NCBI RefSeq assembly: GCF_004801885.1
Contig: NZ_SSSM01000001.1
Span: 558,001 to 622,000, forward strand
Direction: 5' to 3'
Source: Naasia lichenicola
Lineage (GTDB): Bacteria; Actinomycetota; Actinomycetes; Actinomycetales; Microbacteriaceae
DNA length: 64,000 bases
The translations under genes and the position numbers were made by a program. Shown here one piece after another: positions 7,596 to 17,300 of this stretch. The first letter of the stretch is position 1; each line of letters starts with the position of its first letter. Under the pieces are notes generated by a model. It saw only the letters and a list, made by a program, of their open reading frames with translations, did not search any database and was not told the DNA's origin.

Positions 7596-9280
7596 TGACC
7601 GATCCGACGTCCAGCACGATGCCTGACCCGAAGTTCGACGCGATCTTCGTCGGCGGCAGCGCGTTCACGGCCGGCTGGGAGCGATCCCGACCGCTGGGCG
7701 TCGGCGTGCGGGACGGACGGATCGCCGCCATCGCCCAGGACGACGAACTGCGCGCGGCCGGTGGGGGAGAGGTCGTCGAGCTGCGCGGCGGGATGGTGCT
7801 GGCCGCCTTCCACGACGCGCACGCGCATCCGATCGCCGGCGCCATCGAGCTGCTGCTCTGCGACGTCTCGGGAGAGCCCGATGCGGAGTCCACCCTGAAC
7901 CGGATCGCCGCCTACGCCCAGGCGAACCCCGACGTGCCGTGGATCCGGGGCGGCGGCTGGACGATGTCGCACTTCGCGGGCGGCACCCCGAGCCGGACCC
8001 TGCTCGACGCGATCGTGCCCGACCGCCCGGTCGTGCTGCTGAACCGGGACCACCACGGCTCCTGGGTCAACTCGCGCGCCCTTGAGGCGGCGGGCATCGC
8101 CAAGGACACCCCGGACCCGGCGGACGGACGCATCGAGCGCGACGCCGATGGGTCGCCGTCCGGCGTGCTGCACGAGGGTGCGATGCGCCTGCTCGATGGC
8201 ATCGCCCCCGCCGTGCCGGACGAGCTCGCGGCGCGTGCACTGCTGCGCGCCCAGGAGGACTTCTTCGCGCTCGGCATCGTCGGCTGGCAGGACGCCTACG
8301 TCGGCGCGACCGCCGGAGTCGACGATCTGCTCGAGACCTACCTCGCCGCCGTCGCGGACGGATCACTGCAGGCGCGGATCACCGCGGCACTCTGGTGGAA
8401 GCGCGGCGAGGGCCTCGGCCAGCTCGAGCAGCTCATCCAGAAGCGGGAGCGCGTCGCGTCCCTCGGCCGATCCGACGTCCTGCTGGCCGACGCGGTCAAG
8501 ATCATGGTCGACGGCGTCGCGGAGAACTTCACCGCGGCCATGTCGCAGCCATACCGCGACCCGCACGGGCACAGCACAGGGGAGCGCGGCCTCACCTTCC
8601 TTGACCCGGTGCAGCTGGAGGAGGCGCTCGTCGCCCTCGACGACGCCGGCTTCAGCGTGCATCTGCACGCGCTCGGCGATCGGGCGGTCACCGCGTCGCT
8701 CGACGCGATCGCGGCCGCTCGCCGGGCCAACGGACCGACCGGCCTGCGCCACCAGCTCGCCCACCTGCAGATCGTCCAGCGCAACGACGTCGCGCGGTTC
8801 GCGGAGCTCGGTGCCACCGCCAACCTGCAGATGCTGTGGGCAGCGGTCGACGATCAGCTCGACGAGCTGACGTTCCCGTTCATCGCCGAGGAGCTGATCG
8901 CCCGGCACTATCCGCTGCGCGAGCTGCGGGACTCCGGCGCCGTGCTCGCCGCCGGATCGGACTGGCCCGTCTCGACCGCCGACCCGATGCAGGCCATCCA
9001 TGTCGCCGTGAACCGGGCGGCACCCGGTGCTCAGCCCGATCCGCGGATGGACCCGACTCAGGCCATCGACCTCGCCACCGCCCTCTCGGCGTACACCGCG
9101 GGATCGGCGCGCGCCAACGGCCGCTCCGCCTCGACCGGCGCACTGACGACCGGACTGCTGGCCGACCTCGTCGTGCTCGACACCGATCCGTTCGAGATCT
9201 CGCCGGCCGACATCTACACCGTCAACGTGCGCGAGACCCGCCTCAGCGGGGAGCCCGTCTACTGGGCGGAGGAGGCATGA
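7595..9280 (+). CDS. Amidohydrolase family protein, YtcJ/PF07969 type
   Basis: 561 residues from the ATG at 7595, which overlaps the preceding TGA. The metal-binding motif HDAHAH is at residues about 73-78. Further family landmarks are WIRGGGWTMSHF, VVLLNRDHHGSWVNSRALE, FSVHLHALGDRAV and GSDWPVS near the C-terminus, followed by the usual C-terminal beta-sandwich half (ADLVVLDTDPFE). Members hydrolyse C-N bonds in diverse amides and lactams. Substrate unknown. Its end overlaps the convergent TetR gene by 22 bases. Confidence 0.9.
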   Translation: MTDPTSSTMPDPKFDAIFVGGSAFTAGWERSRPLGVGVRDGRIAAIAQDDELRAAGGGEVVELRGGMVLAAFHDAHAHPIAGAIELLLCDVSGEPDAESTLNRIAAYAQANPDVPWIRGGGWTMSHFAGGTPSRTLLDAIVPDRPVVLLNRDHHGSWVNSRALEAAGIAKDTPDPADGRIERDADGSPSGVLHEGAMRLLDGIAPAVPDELAARALLRAQEDFFALGIVGWQDAYVGATAGVDDLLETYLAAVADGSLQARITAALWWKRGEGLGQLEQLIQKRERVASLGRSDVLLADAVKIMVDGVAENFTAAMSQPYRDPHGHSTGERGLTFLDPVQLEEALVALDDAGFSVHLHALGDRAVTASLDAIAAARRANGPTGLRHQLAHLQIVQRNDVARFAELGATANLQMLWAAVDDQLDELTFPFIAEELIARHYPLRELRDSGAVLAAGSDWPVSTADPMQAIHVAVNRAAPGAQPDPRMDPTQAIDLATALSAYTAGSARANGRSASTGALTTGLLADLVVLDTDPFEISPADIYTVNVRETRLSGEPVYWAEEA

Positions 9281-9840
9281 CCGAGCGCGGCTACCGCCCC
9301 GATGATGAGGTCGCGCAGATGCGCCTCGTTCCACAGCTGAGGATCTTCGGCGGTGGCGATGATCGCGCCGCGCAGCAGCAGGTAGGCGATCTGGCCGCTG
9401 CGCCGGGCATCGGGATGACCCGACTCGCCGGCGGCGTCGGCGAGCTCGTCCTGGAAGAGGGTCGACTCGCGGCGGAGGCCCTCGCGCAGCTCGGGCTCCA
9501 CCGGGGCGTTGGCGGCGATCTCGAGGATCAGGGTGCGCAGCACGGGATCGTCGTTCGTCGAGGTGAGCACCGATTCGAGAAGCGCGCCCAGCGGGTCGGC
9601 GGGCGCTTCCTGTCCCGCCTGGTCCCGTTCTCCGCGCCAGCGGTCGCGCGCATGATCGAGCGCGTTGCTGATCAGGGCGGCTCGGGTGGGCAGGTAGTTC
9701 GTCACGAGTGTCGTGGATCCGCCGAGCTCCCGGGCCACGGATCGGATCGTGATCGACTGCGCGCCGGTCGCCCTGGCCACGCGAACGGTGGCGTCGGCTA
9801 TGTCGGCGAGGCGCTGCTCGGCGTCGACCTCACGAGGCAT
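9259..9840 (-). CDS. TetR/AcrR family transcriptional regulator (second in block 1)
   Basis: 193 residues with an N-terminal TetR helix-turn-helix (ADATVRVARATG, ITIRSVARELGGSTTLVTNYL) and a helical effector domain. It lies inside the catabolic block on the opposite strand, divergent from the ABC importer genes. It therefore probably controls the importer-amidase half of the block. Its 3' end overlaps the amidohydrolase gene. Confidence 0.9.
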   Translation of the reverse strand: MPREVDAEQRLADIADATVRVARATGAQSITIRSVARELGGSTTLVTNYLPTRAALISNALDHARDRWRGERDQAGQEAPADPLGALLESVLTSTNDDPVLRTLILEIAANAPVEPELREGLRRESTLFQDELADAAGESGHPDARRSGQIAYLLLRGAIIATAEDPQLWNEAHLRDLIIGAVAALGHASSAQ

Positions 9841-9865
9841 GTCGCAACTTTATACACGCCCGAAA

Positions 9866-9890
9866 CACATGTGCAACATTGATGTACAAC
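9866..9890. promoter_or_regulatory. Candidate operator region between TetR gene and importer operon
   Basis: The palindrome CACATGTG (9866-9873) overlaps the first of two near-identical direct repeats, ATGTGCAAC (9869-9877) and ATGTACAAC (9882-9890), 13 bases apart. The region is AT-rich compared with its surroundings and lies in the 122-bp divergent gap. Confidence 0.45.
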
Positions 9891-9962
9891 GCTGTTACAG
9901 TACCTGAGCAGTTGACGTCACCGGTGACGGACCGGTACGCGACCCCTGAGAGAGGACACGTC

Positions 9963-11624
9963 ATGAGAACCACCGGTCACGGCGCGCGAACCACCCGACG
10001 TGTGCGCAGCATCGCGCTCGTCGGAATCGCCGCGGCACTCGCTCTCACCGGCTGCGCCGCACCGGCGCCCGCCCCATCCGCGACTCCCATCGATACGGCC
10101 GACCTGGTCGCCTCGATGCCTGCGGGGAAGACCGCTGTCGACGAGGTGACCTGGGGCCTGGTCGAGGGGGAGCCCCGCTCGCTCGTTCCCGGCGCCGACT
10201 ACAACTTCGTCTGGCCCAACATCTGCGACAGCCTGCTGCGGGTCAATCCCGACTTCAGCGTCGGCCCGGCCCTCGCCGAGAAGGCCGAGTTCGTCGACCC
10301 GGTCACCTTCGTGATCGACCTCCGCCCCGACCTGACGTTCTCCGACGGATCACCGGTCACCCCCGCGGACGTCGTCTACAGCCTGGACCGCAGCCGCAAC
10401 GACGTCACGTCGGCCTACTACGGCGCATTCGTGCTCGTCTCCTCGATCGAGGCGACCGGCGACAACCAGGTCACCATCAAGTTCAACGCCCCCGACTCGA
10501 TCTTCCGCGAGGCGCTCACCGGCGGCGCCGGTGCGATCCTCAGCCAGTCGTTCAGCGAGGCGCAGGGCGACGCACTCGGCACCTCGGGCGGCGACATCCT
10601 CTGCGCCGGGCCGTACACGCTCGACAGCTGGACCCCGGGCACCGACATCACCATCGCCGCCAACGACGACTACTGGGATGGCGCGCCCCTGGTGAAGAAG
10701 ATCGTCTTCAAGTTCATTCCGGATGGCACGACGCTCACGAACGCCCTGCTCGAGGGCGAGGTCGACGGAGCGTTCAACGTGCCGCCTGCAAGCCGCGCTG
10801 CATTCGAGTCGTCGGACCAGGGTCGGCTGGTCCTCGGCCCGTCCACCGCCTCGTTCTCGTTCGGCCCGACGCGCTCGACGGGGCTGGGTGCCAATGTGAA
10901 GATCCGCCAGGCGCTGAGCATGGCGATCGACCGCGAGCAGTACATCCAGACCGTGCTGAACGGGCTCGGCGAGGTGCAGAGCACCTTCGTCGCCCCGTTC
11001 AACTGGGCGGGCTCGCCCGAAGCGGACGTCTACCAGGACGCCTATGACGCGCTGCCCGCGCCGAAGGTCGACCTCGACGCCGCCAAGAAGCTGGTGGAGG
11101 ACTCGGGGGAGGACACCTCGGTGCCGATCAAGATCGCGATCCCGGCCGGCAGCACCGAGCTCTCGCAGACCGCGGCCATCATCCAGAGCGCGGCACAGCA
11201 GATCGGACTGACCGTCGAGATCGACGAGCGGCAGGCCGCCGACTTCGGCGCGATCTTCCTGGCCGATCCCGGGCCGCGTGAAAGCGTCGACTTCGTCGCC
11301 ACCACGGGCTACCAGGAGACGCCGGGCGTGCTGACCTACCCGCAGCTGTTCATCCTCTCGCCGGACCAGGGCGGAATCTTCAACTGGTCGGGCTACGACG
11401 ACCCCGAGGCGATCGCCGACGTGCAGGCTGCGCGCACCACGCCGGATCCGGCTGAGGCCGCGAAGGCGTACGTCGCGGCGCAGGAGGTCTTCGCACCCGA
11501 CCTGCTTCAGATCACCCTGGCCGGCGCATACCAGACGACCTTCCTCAACAACCGCCTGACCGGGGCGGTGACCTCGGTCGCCGCCTACGCGAGCCCCTGG
11601 GCTCTGCACCTCGGCGGCGAGTGA
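9963..11624 (+). CDS. ABC transporter substrate-binding lipoprotein, family 5 (oligopeptide/nickel type)
   Basis: 553 residues. The ATG at 9963 is chosen because AGAGAGGA stands 9 bases upstream and it gives a proper lipoprotein signal: arginines, a hydrophobic stretch, then LTGC with the modified cysteine at residue 31. The mature part has the SBP family 5 layout, including TFVIDLRPDLTFSDGSPVTPADVVYSL and NVKIRQALSMAIDREQ. The lipoprotein captures the substrate outside the membrane for the permeases encoded next. The gap to the permease gene is 89 bp, the largest in the operon. Confidence 0.9.
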   Translation: MRTTGHGARTTRRVRSIALVGIAAALALTGCAAPAPAPSATPIDTADLVASMPAGKTAVDEVTWGLVEGEPRSLVPGADYNFVWPNICDSLLRVNPDFSVGPALAEKAEFVDPVTFVIDLRPDLTFSDGSPVTPADVVYSLDRSRNDVTSAYYGAFVLVSSIEATGDNQVTIKFNAPDSIFREALTGGAGAILSQSFSEAQGDALGTSGGDILCAGPYTLDSWTPGTDITIAANDDYWDGAPLVKKIVFKFIPDGTTLTNALLEGEVDGAFNVPPASRAAFESSDQGRLVLGPSTASFSFGPTRSTGLGANVKIRQALSMAIDREQYIQTVLNGLGEVQSTFVAPFNWAGSPEADVYQDAYDALPAPKVDLDAAKKLVEDSGEDTSVPIKIAIPAGSTELSQTAAIIQSAAQQIGLTVEIDERQAADFGAIFLADPGPRESVDFVATTGYQETPGVLTYPQLFILSPDQGGIFNWSGYDDPEAIADVQAARTTPDPAEAAKAYVAAQEVFAPDLLQITLAGAYQTTFLNNRLTGAVTSVAAYASPWALHLGGE

Positions 11625-11713
11625 GGCCGGATGGGTACCTGAGCCGGATCGCTGACTGAATTCAGCTCAGTCGAATAGATGACCATGACGTCGGACGGGA
11701 GGAGAGTGCGGAT

Positions 11714-12673
11714 ATGACCACAGGTGTTCTGAGGCGAGTGCTCGGCAAGCTCGGAGCGCTGCTCCTCACTCTCTTCCTGGCCAGCGTCGTGATCTACTCG
11801 GCGATCCTGCTCACCCCCGGCGACCCGGTCGTGGCGCTGGCCGGCGGTGTGCGGCCGACGCCCGAGCTGATCGCGGTGATCAAGGCGGAGCACCACCTCG
11901 ACCAGCCGGTCTGGATCCAGTACCTCTACTGGGTGGGCGGTGTCCTCACCGGTGACTTCGGCACTTCGTTCGTCTACAAGACGCCCGTCGTCGACCTCAT
12001 CGGATCGCGGTTCGGGATCACACTGCTGCTCGTGCTCTACACGGTGCTGCTCATCGTGGTCTTCGGAGTCGGCTCGGGCATCCTCGCCGCCCGCCGCCGC
12101 GGGGCCGCGGAGAAGGCGGTGCTCGTCGGCACCTCGGTCGGCGTCGCGATGCCCACCTTCGTCGTCGCGATCCTGCTGATCTTCATCTTCGGCAGATTGC
12201 TTGGCTGGTTCCCCGTGTTCGGCGCGGGGGAGGGCCTGCTCGACAACCTGTACCACCTGACGCTGCCCGCGATCTCGCTGTCCGTGCTCTACATCGCCTA
12301 CGTCAGCCGGATCACCCGCGGCGCGATCGTTGCGCAGGCGCACTCGGAGCACGTCGACACAGCGCGGGTGCGCGGCATCCCGAGCGAGCGGATCTTCCGC
12401 AACCACGTCTTCCTCAACGCGTCCCCGCAGATCCTCGCGATCTCCGGCACCACCATCGCGGGACTGTTCGCGGTCTCCGCCATCGCCGAGCAGGCCTTCG
12501 GCATCGGCGGTATCGGATCTCTGCTCACCGAGGCGGCCGCCCGCAAGGACCTGCCAGTCGTCCAGATCCTCTCGCTGCTGCTCGTGGCGCTGTTCGTGGT
12601 GCTCAACGCGGTGGTCGACGTCGTCATCGCCTTCATCGATCCCGATTCGGCCCGATCGAGGAGGACCGCATGA
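11714..12673 (+). CDS. ABC transporter permease, DppB/OppB type
   Basis: 319 residues with about six hydrophobic segments. The N-terminal region LLLTLFLASVVIYSAILLTPGDP is typical of the DppB family, and the EAA-like cytoplasmic loop is HVDTARVRGIPSERIFRNHVF. It overlaps the next permease gene by 4 bases. SD-like GGGAGGAGAG precedes the ATG. Confidence 0.9.
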   Translation: MTTGVLRRVLGKLGALLLTLFLASVVIYSAILLTPGDPVVALAGGVRPTPELIAVIKAEHHLDQPVWIQYLYWVGGVLTGDFGTSFVYKTPVVDLIGSRFGITLLLVLYTVLLIVVFGVGSGILAARRRGAAEKAVLVGTSVGVAMPTFVVAILLIFIFGRLLGWFPVFGAGEGLLDNLYHLTLPAISLSVLYIAYVSRITRGAIVAQAHSEHVDTARVRGIPSERIFRNHVFLNASPQILAISGTTIAGLFAVSAIAEQAFGIGGIGSLLTEAAARKDLPVVQILSLLLVALFVVLNAVVDVVIAFIDPDSARSRRTA

Positions 12674-13533
12674 GCATCGGCCAACTCGCGGGCGGCAGGA
12701 TCTCGCCGGTCGCGCGACGGGTCGCACAGCGCGATCCGCTCTTCATAGCCGCGGGCGTCGTGATGGCGGCGATCGTGCTGCTCGCCGTGCTGGGGCCGCT
12801 GCTCACCCCGTACGACCCGAACCAGCTGTACGTCGGTCCGGTCTTGAGCCCGCCATCGGTCGTGCACCTCATGGGCACCGACGACCTGGGTCGGGACATC
12901 CTGTCCCGGGTGCTGGCCGGGGGAGCCGCCAGCGTCTTTGGACCGGTCGTCGTGGTGGTGCTGTCGACGGTGCTCGGCTCGACCGTGGCGATCCTCTCGG
13001 CCTGGTACGGCGGCTGGGTGGATGCGGTGCTCACCCGGATCACCGAGGTCGTCTTCGCGATCCCCGGCCTGGTGCTCGCCATCCTCGCGGTCTCGATGTT
13101 CGGCAAGGGGCTGATCGCTCCCGTGCTCGCGCTGTCGATCGCCTACCTGCCCGTCGTGTCTCGCCTGGTCCGCGCGGGAGCGCGCAGCGAGCTCGGCAAG
13201 CCGTACATGGCGGCGCTGCGGATCCAGGGCGTCGGCTCGCTCGCGATCTCGTTCCGCCACCTGCTGCCGGCGCTGCTGCCCGCGATCCTCGCCCAGTCGA
13301 CGATCGGATTCGGCTACGCGATGCTCGACCTGGCCGCCATCTCGTTCCTCGGCCTCGGCGCCCAGCCGCCCACCTCCGACTGGGGCGTCATGATTTCGAG
13401 CGGCCAGCCGTCACTGCTGAACGGCGCCCCGGAGCAGTCGCTGTTCCCGGCGCTGCTCGTGGTGCTGACGGTGCTGTCCGTCAACATCCTCGGCGCGCGG
13501 GTCACCGCGTGGGCGGAGCGTGCGGACGCATGA
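12670..13533 (+). CDS. ABC transporter permease, DppC/OppC type
   Basis: 287 residues. The N-terminal segment PLLTPYDPNQLYVGPVLSPP followed by HLMGTDDLGRDILSR is diagnostic of DppC-type permeases. The family-typical C-terminal stretch AAISFLGLGAQPPTSDWGVM is present. Forms the heterodimeric channel with the preceding gene product; start and stop overlap neighbours by 4 bases each. Confidence 0.92.
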   Translation: MSIGQLAGGRISPVARRVAQRDPLFIAAGVVMAAIVLLAVLGPLLTPYDPNQLYVGPVLSPPSVVHLMGTDDLGRDILSRVLAGGAASVFGPVVVVVLSTVLGSTVAILSAWYGGWVDAVLTRITEVVFAIPGLVLAILAVSMFGKGLIAPVLALSIAYLPVVSRLVRAGARSELGKPYMAALRIQGVGSLAISFRHLLPALLPAILAQSTIGFGYAMLDLAAISFLGLGAQPPTSDWGVMISSGQPSLLNGAPEQSLFPALLVVLTVLSVNILGARVTAWAERADA

Positions 13534-15242
13534 CCGACCCCGTCCTCGAATTCGCGCACGTCTCGATCACAGCGCCCGGAGCCGACGGCCCGCGCACGCT
13601 CGTGCACGACTGCACGCTCCAGGTGGCGCCCGGCGAGGTGCTCGGCCTCGTCGGCGAATCGGGATCGGGCAAGACGATGTCCGTCCGCGCCGTCGCCGGA
13701 CTGCTGCCCGACGGGTTCACGGTCGAGGGCGCGATCCGGATCGACGGGCAGGACATCTCCGAGCTGCCCGCGAAGCGGCTGCGGGACATTCGCGCCCGCC
13801 GGCTCGGGATGGTGTTCCAGACCCCGCGGGCGCACCTCAACCCGCTGCGGACCATCGGCGACTTCATGACCGAGGCGCTCGTCACCGTGGCGGGAGAGTC
13901 GGCGGATGCTGCCGCGCGTCGCGCCATGGAGCTGCTCGCCGAGGTCGGCATCCCCGACCCCGAGCGGCGGATGCGGCAGCGCCCCGGCGACCTGTCCGGC
14001 GGCCTGCTGCAGCGGGTGATGATCGCGGCGACGCTGGCCATGGATCCGCCGATCCTGCTGGCGGACGAGATCACCACGGCGCTCGACGTCACCACCCAGG
14101 AAGAGGTCATGGCGGTGCTCGCCGACCTCCGCCGCACCCGGCAGCTCGCCGTGCTGTTCATCACCCACGACCTCGCGCTCGCCGCGGCCGTCTGCGACCG
14201 GGTGGCGGTCATGCAGGACGGGCGGATCGTCGAGACACTGAGCGCGTCGACCATGCGCGCCGACGCCCGCGAGCCGTACACCCAGCGGCTGCTCTCGGCC
14301 GTGCTTCCCGCCGACCTGCTCAGCGGGCAGACCGCAGCCGAGCCCATCCTGGTGGTCGACGGGCTGCAGAAGACCTTCCACGTGCGCTCCGCGCGCGGCG
14401 GCCGCCGCGAGGTGTTCGTCGCCGTCGATGATGTGGGCTTCGCGCTCGCGCCCGGCGGATCGCTCGGCATCGTCGGCGAATCGGGATCCGGCAAGTCGAC
14501 GACCGCCCGGATCATCTGCGGACTCGAGAGCGCCGATGCCGGCACCGTCTCGGTGAAGGGCGAGGACTGGACGACGCCCGCGCGCAGCGCCCGCGGTCGC
14601 CGACAACGAGCCCGGATCGCGCAGATGGTCTTCCAGGATCCCTACCTCTCGCTCGACCGCCGGCAGACCGTGCGGCAGTGCCTCACCGAGGCGGTGGCGG
14701 TGCATCGGAGGTCCGCCTCGCGCGCCGAGCTGCGTGCTCGCGTGGACGAGCTGCTGGCCTCCGTGCGACTCGATCCGACGCTCGCGGACCGGCGGCCGCG
14801 CTCGCTCTCCGGAGGTCAGCGGCAGCGGGTCGCGATCGCCCGCGCCCTCGCCGCCGATCCGGAGATCCTCGTGCTCGATGAGGCCGTCTCCGCGCTCGAT
14901 GTCACCACGCAGGTGGAGATCCTGACCCTGCTCGACGCCATCCGACGCGACACCGGAGTCGCCCTGCTGATGATCTCCCACGACCTCGCCGCCGTCCGCC
15001 GGCTGTGCGATCAGGTGGTGGTCATGCGCTCGGGTCGGATCGTGGAGCACGGTCCCATCGCGGACGTGCTCGACGACCCGCAGGCCGAGTACACCCGACT
15101 GCTGCTCGACTCGATCCCGCGCGAGGGGTGGGTGCCGCGGCGCCGCATCCCGGCACGGGTCAGCGTGCCCGACGACTCGACGGGCGCCGCATCCGGCAGC
15201 TCGACCTCAGCCCCGATCACCGCCCTCGAGGGAGACAGATGA
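13530..15242 (+). CDS. Fused double ABC ATPase (DppD-DppF type)
   Basis: 570 residues from the ATG at 13530, overlapping the stop of the permease gene. Two complete nucleotide-binding domains are fused. The first has Walker A GESGSGKT (about residue 41), a variant signature LSGGLLQR and Walker B ILLADEITTALD. The second has GESGSGKST (about 316), a canonical LSGGQRQR signature (about 425) and ILVLDEAVSALD. This fused form energises a whole oligopeptide-type importer by itself. The C-terminal tail after IPREGW is less conserved. Confidence 0.92.
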   Translation: MTDPVLEFAHVSITAPGADGPRTLVHDCTLQVAPGEVLGLVGESGSGKTMSVRAVAGLLPDGFTVEGAIRIDGQDISELPAKRLRDIRARRLGMVFQTPRAHLNPLRTIGDFMTEALVTVAGESADAAARRAMELLAEVGIPDPERRMRQRPGDLSGGLLQRVMIAATLAMDPPILLADEITTALDVTTQEEVMAVLADLRRTRQLAVLFITHDLALAAAVCDRVAVMQDGRIVETLSASTMRADAREPYTQRLLSAVLPADLLSGQTAAEPILVVDGLQKTFHVRSARGGRREVFVAVDDVGFALAPGGSLGIVGESGSGKSTTARIICGLESADAGTVSVKGEDWTTPARSARGRRQRARIAQMVFQDPYLSLDRRQTVRQCLTEAVAVHRRSASRAELRARVDELLASVRLDPTLADRRPRSLSGGQRQRVAIARALAADPEILVLDEAVSALDVTTQVEILTLLDAIRRDTGVALLMISHDLAAVRRLCDQVVVMRSGRIVEHGPIADVLDDPQAEYTRLLLDSIPREGWVPRRRIPARVSVPDDSTGAASGSSTSAPITALEGDR

Positions 15243-16675
15243 CCGACCAGCCGACCTACCAGCCCCTGTGGCAGCGCAGCATGCGTGAGCTCGCCGCCGC
15301 GATCCGATCCCGCGAGGTCTACGCGCGCGACGTGATCGACGCGCACCTCGACCGCATCGACGAGGTGAACCCGACGCTCAACGCCCTCACCGTGGTCTTC
15401 GCCGACCGTGCGCGCGCCCTCGCCGACGACGTCGACGCGGCGTTCGCCGCTGGAAGGGACCCGGGTGTGCTGGCAGGGGTGCCGTTCACCGTGAAGGAGA
15501 ACATCGACCTCAGCTGGTCGGCCACGACGAGCGGGTGGAGCTTCCTCGCGAACGCGGTGCCCTCTGGCGACGCGACGATGGTCGAACGGCTGCTCGCGGC
15601 CGGGGCCATCCCCATCGGCCGCGGCAACATGCCCGACTTCGGGCTGCGCTGGGACACCGACAACGACCTCTTCGGCCGCACGATCAACCCGTGGGATGCG
15701 GAGCGGGTGCCCGGCGGATCGAGCGGTGGCGACGCGGTCGCCGTGGCCACCGGCATGACGCCGCTCGGCCTCGGCAATGACTACGGCGGCTCGCTACGCC
15801 TGCCGGCCTACGCCGCCGGTGTGTGCGCGCTTCGACCGACGGCCAATCGCATTCCCGCCCCCGTCGTCTCGTCGGCCGAGCCGGTGTCGCTGACGCTGCA
15901 GCATTTCGCCGTCAACGGTCCCATCGCCCGGACGGTAGACGACCTCGACACCGCCTTCTCCCTCATGCAGGGCGGCGATGGCCGGGATCCGCTGGCGCTC
16001 AGCCTGCCGCACCCGTCGACCTACGACGGGGTTCGGCGGGTGGCCGTCGTCCGCGACCCCGTGGGATGGGGAGTCGACCCGCAGGTCGCCGATGCGGTGG
16101 CCCGTGCGGCGGATGCGCTCGCCGGTCGCGGCTGGGAGGTCGTCGACGCCGAACCGCCCTTGCTCGAGGAGGCGGCGCAGCTCTGGCGCCAGCTCTCGAC
16201 TGCCGAGATGGTGGGCGCATTCCTGCCCGGAGGGCTGCCCGAGCCGCTGAGCGACGGCTCCACCTCCTACTTTCTCGACAACGCGTCCGAGGTCGCGCCT
16301 TTCGCATCGATCGAGGAGTACGCCATGGCCTGGGGCCGCCGTGTGGCGATCGCCGCGGCATGGCACGCCTTTCAGGCGCAGCACCCGATCATCCTCGGCC
16401 CCGTCTCGGGCCGTCGGATGCCGCGGATCGGCTTCGACCTGGAGGGTCCTGCCGCGACGACCGAGCTGTTCCGCGCGCACGCGCTGCTCGTCGCCGTGAA
16501 CTTCCTCGGCCTGCCCTCCGTCGCCGTGCCGACCGGGCTGGACGAGGACGGCCTGCCGACCGGCGTGCAGCTGATCGGCCCGCGGGCGGGCGACCACGTT
16601 GCCCTAGCGGCGGCGCGGGACGTCGAGGCGGTCCTCGGGCATGTGCGCCCTGAGGTGCGGGTGGCGGTCTCCTGA
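15239..16675 (+). CDS. Amidase signature family hydrolase
   Basis: 478 residues. The Ser-cisSer-Lys catalytic set is visible: lysine in VPFTVKEN (about residue 85), cis-serine in PGGSSGGD (about 160) and the nucleophile in NDYGGSLRLPA (about 183). The cytoplasmic enzyme hydrolyses amides to acid and ammonia or amine. Its ATG overlaps the TGA of the ATPase gene, so it is coupled to the importer and is probably the enzyme that acts on the imported substrate. Confidence 0.92.
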   Translation: MTDQPTYQPLWQRSMRELAAAIRSREVYARDVIDAHLDRIDEVNPTLNALTVVFADRARALADDVDAAFAAGRDPGVLAGVPFTVKENIDLSWSATTSGWSFLANAVPSGDATMVERLLAAGAIPIGRGNMPDFGLRWDTDNDLFGRTINPWDAERVPGGSSGGDAVAVATGMTPLGLGNDYGGSLRLPAYAAGVCALRPTANRIPAPVVSSAEPVSLTLQHFAVNGPIARTVDDLDTAFSLMQGGDGRDPLALSLPHPSTYDGVRRVAVVRDPVGWGVDPQVADAVARAADALAGRGWEVVDAEPPLLEEAAQLWRQLSTAEMVGAFLPGGLPEPLSDGSTSYFLDNASEVAPFASIEEYAMAWGRRVAIAAAWHAFQAQHPIILGPVSGRRMPRIGFDLEGPAATTELFRAHALLVAVNFLGLPSVAVPTGLDEDGLPTGVQLIGPRAGDHVALAAARDVEAVLGHVRPEVRVAVS

Positions 16676-17148
16676 TGGCCGAGTCGAACGGGTTGCTCGA
16701 GCCGACTCTGGAGTTCGTCTTCGAGCTCCGGGTGGAGGTCTCAGAGCCGATCCGGGTGGGGCGGACCGCATCGGAGGACCTCAACGTCACGCCGATCGTC
16801 GGCGGAACCATCGACGGCCCGCGGCTGCGCGGCAAGGTGCTCGGCGTCGGCGCCGACTGGTGGGTGACGCGCGGCGCGACCACCCAGCTCGACGCGCGCT
16901 ATCTGATCGAGGCCGAGGACGGGTCCGCCATCGACGTCGTCAACCGCGGCTACTGGCACGCCGGGCCGGAGCTAGAGAAGCGACTTTTCGGCGGCGAGGC
17001 CGTGGGGGAGGACGAGCTGTACTACCGCACCGCGTTCGCGTTCCAGACCGGATCCGAGGCGCATCGCTGGCTCACGGAGGCGCAGTTCGTGGGCTACGCG
17101 CGCCCGGAGCCCGGGTTCGTCTGCATCCGGGTGTTCCGGCTGGGGTGA
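16675..17148 (+). CDS. DUF3237 (UPF0311) family protein, second copy
   Basis: 157 residues, paralogous to the product of 7140-7595. Both share the GGT-GP-L-G-VL-DW core (GGTIDGPRLRGKVL...GADW), the ARYL...DG stretch, NRGYW and YYRTAFAFQTGSEAHRWLT. Its ATG overlaps the amidase stop. Two copies bracketing one catabolic operon argue for a catalytic or binding role in that pathway. No biochemical function is established for the family. Confidence 0.85.
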   Translation: MAESNGLLEPTLEFVFELRVEVSEPIRVGRTASEDLNVTPIVGGTIDGPRLRGKVLGVGADWWVTRGATTQLDARYLIEAEDGSAIDVVNRGYWHAGPELEKRLFGGEAVGEDELYYRTAFAFQTGSEAHRWLTEAQFVGYARPEPGFVCIRVFRLG

Positions 17149-17226
17149 CGCGGCCGAACCGCGCTGTCTCTGGAACGTGCGCTCGCGGTAACCCTGACGT
17201 CGCGCTGGCCTCACGCGGTCGGTAGG

Positions 17227-17260
17227 TCCGAACGCGGTAGGTCTACCTACCGCGTTCGGA
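17227..17260. terminator. Perfect 16-bp inverted repeat between convergent genes
   Basis: The 16 bases at 17227-17242 (TCCGAACGCGGTAGGT) are the exact reverse complement of 17245-17260, with only two bases between. Weaker complementarity continues outward (CGCGGT near 17216 against ACCGCG near 17268). It lies in the 152-bp gap between the convergent DUF3237 and SCO7613-type genes, the place for a bidirectional terminator, but there is no T-run. Confidence 0.6.
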
Positions 17261-17300
17261 CATAACTACCGCGCGAAGGGGTGTGCAACTTGGGACGGGT

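Noticed and set aside
9879-9962. Longer start for the family 5 binding protein
   Set aside because: The ATG at 9963 has a ribosome binding site and gives a proper lipoprotein signal peptide; the upstream part lies in the operator region.
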